This document shows, piece by piece, positions 57,969-64,000 of a DNA stretch of 64,000 nt; position 1 is the first letter of the stretch, and every line of letters starts with the position of its first letter. Source of the DNA: Saccharopolyspora phatthalungensis (lineage in GTDB: Bacteria > Actinomycetota > Actinomycetes > Mycobacteriales > Pseudonocardiaceae); contig NZ_JACHIW010000001.1 of NCBI RefSeq assembly GCF_014203395.1, positions 5,825,698 to 5,889,697 on the forward strand, given 5' to 3'. The notes below the pieces were generated by a model. That model was not told the DNA's origin. It saw only the letters and a list, made by a program, of their open reading frames with translations, and did not search any database. A program made the translations under genes and the position numbers.

Positions 57969-59015
57969 ATGGACGTCGAACGCCGAGTCCGGCTGCGTTT
58001 CGGAGCCGCCGCGGTCGCCGACGCAACGCACGCCAACCTCTCCGCGGTGCGCACCGACGGCGAGCACCTGTGGATCGCCGGTGACGAGACCGCCACCGTG
58101 GAACGGCTGACCGGCGATTCCGCCGACCGGCCGACCGAATACCGCGACCACGTCAGCTTCCCGCTGGCCGATGTCGTGCCGCTACCGGGCGAGGCCGACG
58201 ACGAGGTCGACATCGAAGGGATTTGTCGCAACGGCCCGTATCTGTGGGTGGTGGGTTCGCACAGCACCACGCGCAAGAAGATCAAGGACGGGCATTCCGA
58301 CGCCAAGGCGGCGAAGCGGCTGGCCTCGGTCAGCCCCGAGCCGAGCCGACGGGTGCTCGCGCGCATCGCCCTAGCCGACGACGTTCCAGCCGGCACCACC
58401 CCGGAAGGCGGTCGCAGCGCCGCGCTCGGCGGACCCGGCCTGATCGACGTGCTCGACGGCGATGACCACCTGGCGTCGTTCCTGGCGATTCCGGGCAAGG
58501 ACAACGGGCTGGACATCGAGGGCATCGCGGTACACGGCGATCCCGGCCAGGAGCGGGTGTTGCTCGGGCTGCGCGGACCGGTGCTGCGGGGTTGGGCGGT
58601 CGTGCTGCAGGTGGCGCCGCGCGAGGACGACGGCGAATTGAAACTGACCAAGTCCTTCGACGGCGGGCGCTACGCCAAGCATTTCCTGGACCTCGACGGC
58701 CTCGGGATCCGCGACATCTGCGCGCAGGGCGACGACCTGCTGCTCCTGGCCGGGCCGTCGATGGACCTGGATGGCCCGGTGCGGGTCTACCGCTGGCGCG
58801 GCGCCGCCCAAATCCAGGCCCCGGACGTGGTGCATCGCGAGGAACTGCACCGCGAGCTCGACCTGCCGCACGGGGAAGGCGACGACCACGCCGAAGGAAT
58901 CGCGCTGCTGCCCTCCGGCGAACTCCTGGCGGTCTACGACAGCCCCGCGGCGCACCGGCTTCCCGAGCCCGGCATCGTGCTGGCCGACGTGGTGGCGCTC
59001 AAATCATCTCGGTGA
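57969..59015 (+). CDS. DUF3616-domain protein
   Basis: The 348-residue protein shows repeated beta-propeller-like strands with the family's DVERRVRLRFG start, DDEVDIEGICRNGPYLWVVG, and HAEGIALLPSGELLAVYDSP end. DUF3616 proteins have no assigned function. ATG 57969 lies six bases after TAGAAA (57957-57962), with no SD: likely leaderless. Its last 17 bp overlap the end of the convergent oxygenase gene. Confidence 0.85.
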   Translation: MDVERRVRLRFGAAAVADATHANLSAVRTDGEHLWIAGDETATVERLTGDSADRPTEYRDHVSFPLADVVPLPGEADDEVDIEGICRNGPYLWVVGSHSTTRKKIKDGHSDAKAAKRLASVSPEPSRRVLARIALADDVPAGTTPEGGRSAALGGPGLIDVLDGDDHLASFLAIPGKDNGLDIEGIAVHGDPGQERVLLGLRGPVLRGWAVVLQVAPREDDGELKLTKSFDGGRYAKHFLDLDGLGIRDICAQGDDLLLLAGPSMDLDGPVRVYRWRGAAQIQAPDVVHREELHRELDLPHGEGDDHAEGIALLPSGELLAVYDSPAAHRLPEPGIVLADVVALKSSR

Positions 59016-60177
59016 TGTTGGGTTCGATGCCGAGCAGGGCGCGGCCGAACAGTTCGGCATTGCTGTCCGGGTGCGCGATCGCGTGCCGACTGGCGGTCTG
59101 GATGTCGCGCAGGATCGTGTGCAGCAAGTCCGATTCGGACATCGCGGCCGCGCCGTAGGCGCCGACGAGCCCGTCGACGGCCTCCCGGCACTGCCGGATC
59201 GCGTGGCTGGAGTGCTGGCGCAGTCGGGCTCGTTCCACGTAGTCCGGGTACGTTCCGGACAGCGCATGGCCATCCACCACTGCCGCCAACCGGTGCGCGA
59301 TCAGCCGCGCGACGTCGATCTTCATCGCGGATTCGGCCACGGCCAGTTGGAAGGCGGTCGAATCGCGCTGGCGCTCGTAGCTGGTGAACGCGATGCCCTT
59401 GTGGCCGGATTGGGAGACGACGTGCTCCAGCGCTTCCTCGGCCATGCCGAGCACCGGGGCGATCAGGAAGGTGGCCAGCGTCGGGATCAGGGCGGTGCGG
59501 TAACGCGGGGAATCGTTCAGCTTGCGCGGGAAGATGCCCCGCGCCGCTGGTGCTCGGCGCAGCACGCGGTGGTCGGGAATGAACACGTTCTCGCCGATCA
59601 GCAGGTTGCTGCCGGTCGCGCGCATGCCGAGGGTGAACCAGGTGTCCTTGATGCTCAGCTCGCTCATCGGGGTCAAGGCGAACGCGGCACCCGCCGGCTC
59701 GTCGCCGTGCTCCGGTAACGACACGCCGAGAATCGCCCAACCGGCGTGCAAGCAGCCGGAGGCCGGTGCCCAGCTGCCGCTGACCCGCCAGCCGCCGTCG
59801 ACGCGCTGGGCCGCAGTCTTCGGCGTGAGCACCTGGCACACCTTGGTGTCCGGGTCGGTGCCGAAGACCTCTTCCTGGGCCCGGTCGGGAAAGAGCCCGG
59901 TCAGCCAGTCCCCGCAGCCGAGGATCAGCACCAGCCAGCCCGCCGACGCGTCGCCCCGGGTCACCTCGACGGTAGCGTCCATGACGGTGCGCAGGTCGTG
60001 CTCCAGCCCGCCGAACCGGCGCGGCACCCACGCGCGGAACAGACCGGCCTCGTCGAGCGCGGCGATCGACTGGTCGGCGAGCCGGCGTTCCTGCTCGCCC
60101 TCGGCGCGATTGCGCTCCAAAAGCGGCCGCAGCGCCGCCGCCCGTCTGATGAGGTCCTCCCGCGCATCGGTCCACAT
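58999..60177 (-). CDS. Flavin-dependent monooxygenase / acyl-CoA dehydrogenase-fold protein
   Basis: The 392-residue protein has the acyl-CoA dehydrogenase fold, with the N-terminal FRAWVPRRFGGLE, mid-domain SGSWAPASGCLHAGWAILG and DTWFTLGMRATGSN, as in two-component flavin-dependent aromatic hydroxylases (HsaA type). It lacks an obvious catalytic Glu for dehydrogenation. The reductase partner is not adjacent. ATG 60177 follows GAGGGAG; GTG 60198 is less likely. Being near the pca genes suggests aromatic-compound oxidation. Confidence 0.8.
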   Translation of the reverse strand: MWTDAREDLIRRAAALRPLLERNRAEGEQERRLADQSIAALDEAGLFRAWVPRRFGGLEHDLRTVMDATVEVTRGDASAGWLVLILGCGDWLTGLFPDRAQEEVFGTDPDTKVCQVLTPKTAAQRVDGGWRVSGSWAPASGCLHAGWAILGVSLPEHGDEPAGAAFALTPMSELSIKDTWFTLGMRATGSNLLIGENVFIPDHRVLRRAPAARGIFPRKLNDSPRYRTALIPTLATFLIAPVLGMAEEALEHVVSQSGHKGIAFTSYERQRDSTAFQLAVAESAMKIDVARLIAHRLAAVVDGHALSGTYPDYVERARLRQHSSHAIRQCREAVDGLVGAYGAAAMSESDLLHTILRDIQTASRHAIAHPDSNAELFGRALLGIEPNITEMI

Positions 60178-60257
60178 GGTCGACTCCCTCGCCGTCACTG
60201 ATCCCGATGATCAGTGTGCACGGGTCGGAACTCGCGCATGTCACCCGGGACCGCCGC

Positions 60258-60273
60258 GATTTCAACGGAAATC
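60258..60273. repeat. Palindrome GATTTCAACGGAAATC at the iclR gene end
   Basis: A perfect 6-bp-arm palindrome with loop AACG. It spans the stop codon of the IclR gene (60262-60264), so the last residues ADFR and stop are encoded within it. Same family as 15619, 39283 and 39307. Confidence 0.6.
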
Positions 60274-61089
60274 GGCATACCCCGGGGCACGGCGGGAGAC
60301 GGCGCGGGAACTGGGGGCGACGGCGAGATCGGCACCGATCCGGGCCGCCGTTTCCAGCAGTGGTGGCAGCAGGTTCCGGCGCGCGTCTTCGGGACTGGTG
60401 CGGGAGGCGTGCGAGGAGACGTTCACCGCCGCGACCACCCGGTTGGCGCGGTCCCGGATCGGGGCCGCTATCGAGCGCAGGCCCGCCTCCAGCTCCTGGT
60501 CCACCAGGGCCCAGCCCTGCTCGCGGATGCGCGCCAGCTCGGTCTTGAGCTCGGCGGGGCTCGTTATGGTGTGCGGGCCCAGCGGCGCGAGGTCCACTTC
60601 GGACAGATAGCCGTCCAGCGCGGCGGGGTCGAGGTCCGCGAGGATGACCCGACCCATCGAGGTGGCGTAGGCGGGAAAGCGGGTGCCGATGTTGATCGAC
60701 ACGGTCATGATCCGCGAGGTGGGCACCCGGGCGACGTAGACGATGTCCGCGCCGTCCAGCACCGACACCGACGCCGACTCGTGCACCTCGGCCACCAGCC
60801 GCTCCAGGTACGGCTGGGCGATCTCCGGCAGCGACACACTCGACAGGTAAGCGAAGCCCAACTCCAGCACGCGTGGCGTCAGCGCGAAGACCCGGCCGTC
60901 GGTCCACACGTAACCGAGGTGCACCAGGGTATGCAGGAACCGCCGGGCCGCCGCGCGCGACAGATCGGTCGCGCGGGCGACCTCGGAGAGCGTCATCTCC
61001 GGATTGGACTCGTTGAACGCGCGGATCACCATGAGCCCGCGCGCCAGCGACTGGACGTAACCGCCGCTCGTGTCGGACACGGACTCCAT
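60262..61089 (-). CDS. IclR-family regulator (PcaR-like)
   Basis: The 275-residue regulator has the IclR helix-turn-helix (MTLSEVARATDLSRAAARRFLHTL) split over residues 30-55 and a C-terminal effector domain with TRFPAYATSMGRV and the RSIAAPIRDRANRVVAAVNVS block. Close relatives (PcaR, PobR, CatR-like) sense beta-ketoadipate or related aromatics. ATG 61089 follows AGGAG; a longer frame to 61116 overlaps the pcaC fragment. It is the last gene of the pca unit and probably controls it. Confidence 0.86.
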   Translation of the reverse strand: MESVSDTSGGYVQSLARGLMVIRAFNESNPEMTLSEVARATDLSRAAARRFLHTLVHLGYVWTDGRVFALTPRVLELGFAYLSSVSLPEIAQPYLERLVAEVHESASVSVLDGADIVYVARVPTSRIMTVSINIGTRFPAYATSMGRVILADLDPAALDGYLSEVDLAPLGPHTITSPAELKTELARIREQGWALVDQELEAGLRSIAAPIRDRANRVVAAVNVSSHASRTSPEDARRNLLPPLLETAARIGADLAVAPSSRAVSRRAPGYADFR

Positions 61090-61112
61090 GACGATCTCCT
61101 GCGGGTCTCGGG

Positions 61113-61322
61113 TCAATCCGGCCGCTGTTCGGTGCGGCTCTTGTTGGCGATCGCGAAGGCGCTGTTGGCGCGGGGAACCACGGCGTAGAGCGCGACGTGC
61201 ATCAGCACCTCGCGGCTCTGCTCGGGTACGACCCCGTTGCGACGGGCCTCCTTCACGTGCATCGCGAACTCATCCTCGCAGCCCACCGCCGCCAGGATCG
61301 CCAGCGTCAGCATGCTGCGCAC
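61113..61322 (-). pseudogene. pcaC: Truncated 4-carboxymuconolactone decarboxylase (pcaC), C-terminal half only
   Basis: A 69-codon frame encodes RSMLTLAILAAVGCEDEFAM and REVLMHVALYAVVPRANSAF, the second half of the carboxymuconolactone decarboxylase domain. A full PcaC has about 125-130 residues; the first 60 or so, including the DxxTxPFQ-type substrate region, are missing. It starts at GTG 61322 within the end of pcaD, in another reading frame, behind GAGGA. PcaD and PcaC are fused as PcaL in many actinobacteria, so a deletion with frame change across the fusion point explains the arrangement. Residual function as a small protein is not excluded. Confidence 0.7.
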
Positions 61323-62080
61323 AGGTTCCTCGTGAAGTGGTCCAGCAGCAGCCGGTTGACCGCCTCCGGCTGTTCGGCGTTGGCCAGGTGCGCTGCCGGG
61401 GACAGCACCTCCAGGCGGGCACCCGGAACGGCGGCGGCGATCCGTTCGGCGTGCGGCGGCGGCGTGGCCGGGTCTTCGGCGCCGGCGATGACCAGCGTCG
61501 GCGCGGTGATCTCACCGAGCTTGGGCAACAGGTCCATCTCCGCGATGGCCTCGCAGCAGCCCGCGTAGCCCTCGGCGTCGGCGGCGACGAGCATGCCGCC
61601 GAACTTTTCGACGATGTCCGCCCGTCCGGCCAGTTCCGGCGTGAACCACTTCGGCAGCGACGGCACGACCATCGCCCGGGTGTCCCGCTGCCGTACCAGG
61701 GCAGCGCGGTCCCGCCACATCGACGCCGGGCCCAGCTCGGCGGAGGTGCAGATCAGCGCGAGCCGGTCGATGCGCTCCGGCGCGTGCTCGGCCAGCCACA
61801 TGCCTGTCATGCCGCCCAGCGATAGCCCGGCGAAGTGCGCCTTGCGGACGCCGAGGGCGTCCAGCAACGCCAGTACATCGCGGCCGAGTTGCTTGAGGGT
61901 GTACGGACCGGGCTTGGCCGGGGTGGCACCGTGGCCGCGCTGGTCGTAGCGCAGCACCTGGAACTCCCGCGTCAGCGCGGGAACCTGCTCGTCCCACAGC
62001 GTCAGGTCGGTTCCCAGCGAGTTGGACAGCACGACGACCGGAGCACCGTCCGGTCCGGTCAGCTCGTAGTTCACGTTCAC
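61307..62080 (-). CDS. pcaD: 3-oxoadipate enol-lactonase
   Basis: PcaD hydrolyses beta-ketoadipate enol-lactone to beta-ketoadipate, a step shared by the catechol and protocatechuate branches. The 257-residue alpha/beta hydrolase has LSNSLGTDLTLWDEQVPAL, the nucleophile elbow GLSLGGMTGMWLAEHAPERI in two parts, the Asp in IAGAEDPATPP and the His in PAAHLANAE. GTG 62080 follows GGGAG and overlaps the stop of the upstream pcaB relic (GTGA); ATG 62092 has no SD. The C-terminus ends in an unusual HFTRNLCAAC at the broken pcaC junction. Confidence 0.9.
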   Translation of the reverse strand: MNVNYELTGPDGAPVVVLSNSLGTDLTLWDEQVPALTREFQVLRYDQRGHGATPAKPGPYTLKQLGRDVLALLDALGVRKAHFAGLSLGGMTGMWLAEHAPERIDRLALICTSAELGPASMWRDRAALVRQRDTRAMVVPSLPKWFTPELAGRADIVEKFGGMLVAADAEGYAGCCEAIAEMDLLPKLGEITAPTLVIAGAEDPATPPPHAERIAAAVPGARLEVLSPAAHLANAEQPEAVNRLLLDHFTRNLCAAC

Positions 62081-62211
62081 CGGTTCTCCCATTCGGCGTG
62101 TGCGACTAGCGCGCAGTCGATGAAGGCGTGGGCGGCGCCCGGCCAGCGTCCGGGTTCCATGTGTGATCGCAGCTCCCCCTGCGCCGAGCCTGTTCTCCGG
62201 TGTCGTTCCAA
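62077..62211 (-). pseudogene. Relic resembling the C-terminus of 3-carboxy-cis,cis-muconate cycloisomerase (pcaB)
   Basis: Between pcaF and pcaD a frame of about 44 codons ends with PGAAHAFIDCALVAHAEWEN; the pattern YLGAA-AFIDRALAAH is what PcaB C-termini in actinobacteria look like. Codon use is strongly G/C at third positions. A start at ATG 62160 behind GGGGGAG would give 27 residues; TTG 62211 is the upstream limit. Its TGA overlaps the pcaD GTG, preserving the coupling expected of pcaB-pcaD. About 400 residues are missing. Assignment is inferred from memory of the family. Confidence 0.5.
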
Positions 62212-62229
62212 CGCAAGCCCGGGACGCAC

Positions 62230-63408
62230 TCAGGCGTGCAGGACGACGGCCAGTCCCTGGCCGACGCCGATGCAGATGGCGGCGAGGCCCCAGCCCCCGC
62301 CGGCGCGGTGGAGTTGGTGGGCGAGGCTGCCCAGGATCCGGGCGCCGGAGGCGCCCAGCGGATGGCCGATCGCGATCGCGCCGCCCTGCACGTTGACGAT
62401 TTCCGGGTCCAGCCCGGGCCATTCGGCCAGGCAGGCCAACGACTGCGCGGCGAATGCCTCGTTGAGCTCGACGGCGGTCAGGTCGCCCCAGCCGATGCCC
62501 GCTCGGCGCAGCGCGGTATTGGCCGCCGCCACCGGTCCGATGCCGAACACCTCCGGGGCGACCCCGGCCGCGCCGCGGCTCACGATCCGAGCCAGCGGGT
62601 GCGCCCCGATTCGTTGCGCGGCCTGCTCGTTGCCGACCAGCAGCGCGGCGGCGCCGTCGTTGAGCGGGGAGGAATTGCCCGCGGTCACCGTGCCGTCGGG
62701 GCGGAACACCGGCTTGAGTTTGCCCAGCGACGCCAGCGAACTGTCGGCCCGCACTCCCTCGTCGCGGGTGACCTCGGTGCCCGGCACCGGGACCACTTCG
62801 GCGTCGAAGAGCCCGGCCGCCCACGCCGCCGCGGCCCGCTGGTGGCTGCGCAGCGCGAAGGCGTCCTGCTCGTCCCGGCTGATTTTGTAGCGGTCGGCCA
62901 GGATTTCGGCGCTCTCACCGAGGGCGATGGTCCACGCCGCCGGCATGTTGGGGTTGATCATCCGCCAGCCGAGCGTGGTGGAGTGCAAGGTCTCGTGGCC
63001 GCGCGGGTAGCCGCCCTCGGGCTTGGGCAGCACCCACGGGGCGCGGCTCATCGACTCCACGCCGCCGGCGAGCACCAGGTCCGCGTCGCCGACCTGCACC
63101 GTCCGGCTGGCGTTGACGACCGCCTCCAGCCCGGAGCCGCAGAGCCGGTTGACCGTCGCGCCCGGCACGCTGGTGGGCAGCCCGGCCAGCAGCGCGGCCA
63201 TCCGGGCGACGTTGCGGTTGTCCTCACCGGCACCGTTGGCGTCGCCGAACTGGATGTCGCCGATCATGGCCGGGTCGAGGTCCGGGTGGCGGCCGACCAG
63301 CGAGCCGACCACGTGCGCGGCCAGGTCGTCCGGGCGGACCCCGGCGAGCCCTTTGCCGTAGCGGCCGATCGGGGTGCGGACCGCGTCCAACACGAAGACG
63401 TCCGTCAT
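62230..63408 (-). CDS. pcaF: 3-oxoadipyl-CoA thiolase
   Basis: PcaF cleaves beta-ketoadipyl-CoA to succinyl-CoA and acetyl-CoA. The 392-residue thiolase has the acyl-carrying Cys in VNRLCGSGLEAV, NEAFAAQ, GGAIAIGHPLGASGARI and the second catalytic Cys in ICIGVGQG. Asp/Asn pattern GEDNRNVARMAALLAGLP is typical of PcaF. The ATG overlaps the stop of the CoA-transferase gene (ATGA). It is followed by the pcaB relic where pcaHG and pcaB would be expected. Confidence 0.9.
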   Translation of the reverse strand: MTDVFVLDAVRTPIGRYGKGLAGVRPDDLAAHVVGSLVGRHPDLDPAMIGDIQFGDANGAGEDNRNVARMAALLAGLPTSVPGATVNRLCGSGLEAVVNASRTVQVGDADLVLAGGVESMSRAPWVLPKPEGGYPRGHETLHSTTLGWRMINPNMPAAWTIALGESAEILADRYKISRDEQDAFALRSHQRAAAAWAAGLFDAEVVPVPGTEVTRDEGVRADSSLASLGKLKPVFRPDGTVTAGNSSPLNDGAAALLVGNEQAAQRIGAHPLARIVSRGAAGVAPEVFGIGPVAAANTALRRAGIGWGDLTAVELNEAFAAQSLACLAEWPGLDPEIVNVQGGAIAIGHPLGASGARILGSLAHQLHRAGGGWGLAAICIGVGQGLAVVLHA

Positions 63409-64000
63409 TTCGCGCCTCCATCGATCGTCGCCTTGAGCTCACGTAGCACGGTCAGTTCGGTGTCGGTCGGGGCTTGCTGCACGGTCGGCTCATCGGCGAC
63501 CTTGAGCGGCCACCCGACCGCCTCCCGGGCCTGCTCGACCGTGGCGCCGGGGCTGAGCCGGGTGAGCGTCAGCTCGCAGGTCCGCGGGTCCGGCTCCAGC
63601 ACGCCCAGGTCGGTGATGACCTTGACCGGGCCACGGCCGCGCAGGCCGAGTTTTTCCCGGTAGCCCTTGCCGGTGCCGTAGCCGACCGAGGTGACGAAGT
63701 CGAGCTTGGCCACGAAGCTGCGCGGGCTCATCCGCATCACGATGAGCACCTCGCGGCAGGACGCAGCGATCTCCGGGGCGCCGCCGGCGCCGGGCAGCCG
63801 GACCTTGGGCTTGGCGTAGTCACCGCCGATCACGGTGGTGTTGATGTTGCCGAAGCGGTCCACCTGCGCGCCGCCGAGGAAACCGATGTCGATGCGCCCG
63901 GGCTGCAACCAGTAGTTGAAGATCTCCGGGACGCTGATCACCGAGTCGGCCGTGTCGGCCAGCACGCCGTCGCCGATGGACAGCGGCAGGCGGCCGGGCT
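63405..64000 (-). CDS. CoA-transferase beta subunit, probable 3-oxoadipate CoA-transferase (5' end outside window)
   Basis: The 197 visible residues are the main part of a family I CoA-transferase beta subunit of the glutaconate/CatJ type. Blocks are GFLGGAQVDRFGNINTTVIG, KVRLPGAGGAPEIAASCREV and a later DLGVLEPDP. It would activate beta-ketoadipate with succinyl-CoA, handing it to PcaF, whose gene it overlaps. The frame is open to the window edge, where the alpha-subunit gene (pcaI/catI) is expected. Confidence 0.8.
   Translation of the reverse strand, partial: PGRLPLSIGDGVLADTADSVISVPEIFNYWLQPGRIDIGFLGGAQVDRFGNINTTVIGGDYAKPKVRLPGAGGAPEIAASCREVLIVMRMSPRSFVAKLDFVTSVGYGTGKGYREKLGLRGRGPVKVITDLGVLEPDPRTCELTLTRLSPGATVEQAREAVGWPLKVADEPTVQQAPTDTELTVLRELKATIDGGAK

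Overview
The window is high-GC actinobacterial chromosome. GTG and TTG starts are common, third codon positions are almost all G or C, and a few rare TTA leucine codons occur. Several gene sets point to the mycobacteria/Pseudonocardiaceae side of the Actinobacteria: a pgsA-like/gcvH/garA/DUF151/merR/gcvP block in mycobacterial order, an egtABCD ergothioneine cluster, mycothiol-S-transferase-fold genes, GPP34 and an AcnR-type TetR regulator. A Saccharopolyspora-like organism is my best guess; this is inference. No mobile element, CRISPR array, tRNA or rRNA gene was seen.

Layout. 1-2.1 kb: end of an acetyl-CoA carboxylase carboxyltransferase, then an iron box driving an isochorismate synthase gene that lies between fragments of dhbA-like and dhbE-like genes. 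2.1-4.0 kb: propionyl-CoA synthetase. 4.5-11.7 kb: phospholipid synthase, gcvH, garA, DUF151 nuclease-like protein, MerR regulator, and gcvP behind a tandem glycine riboswitch. 11.8-14.9 kb: an IscA/HesB-fold protein and a cbiMNQO cobalt/nickel ECF transporter. 14.9-18.8 kb: two CNNM/CorC-type membrane proteins flanked by two DinB-fold proteins. 18.9-26.6 kb: POT peptide transporter, secreted tripeptidyl peptidase, PLP decarboxylase, FUSC membrane protein and TetR regulator. 26.7-31.1 kb: egtABCD. 31.1-32.5 kb: two tiny coupled genes and a TauE/SafE exporter. 33-37.5 kb: PucR regulator divergent from an aminotransferase and a methylmalonate-semialdehyde dehydrogenase. 37.6-40.6 kb: PrsW-like protease, small and CBS proteins, and a NarL-type response regulator. 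40.6-44.6 kb: a 1321-residue soluble hybrid histidine kinase with six HAMP repeats. 45-50 kb: small secreted peptide, HtrA-type protease, FetB-like permease, amidase and tartrate dehydrogenase. 50-57.5 kb: PHP protein, MarR regulator with a convergent ABC exporter, GPP34, APC permease, GNAT and a double Lrp regulator. 57.6-64 kb: DUF3616 protein, flavin-dependent oxygenase, IclR regulator and a decayed beta-ketoadipate (pca) operon running off the right edge.

Two operons show partial decay. In the catechol-siderophore locus only isochorismate synthase survives, under an apparently intact iron box. In the pca locus the genes for steps shared with the catechol branch (CoA-transferase, thiolase, enol-lactonase) look intact. 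The protocatechuate-specific steps are absent or broken: there is no pcaHG, a short relic that looks like the pcaB C-terminus is coupled to pcaD, and pcaC has lost its N-terminal half.

Small-scale signals not explained by genes include a family of short palindromes with a TTCAA(N)NGAA core, often at gene ends; two boxes sharing GGTCTAATCCAC (one close to the DasR consensus); and a recurring -10 motif lying 6-7 nt before the start codon, suggesting many leaderless transcripts.
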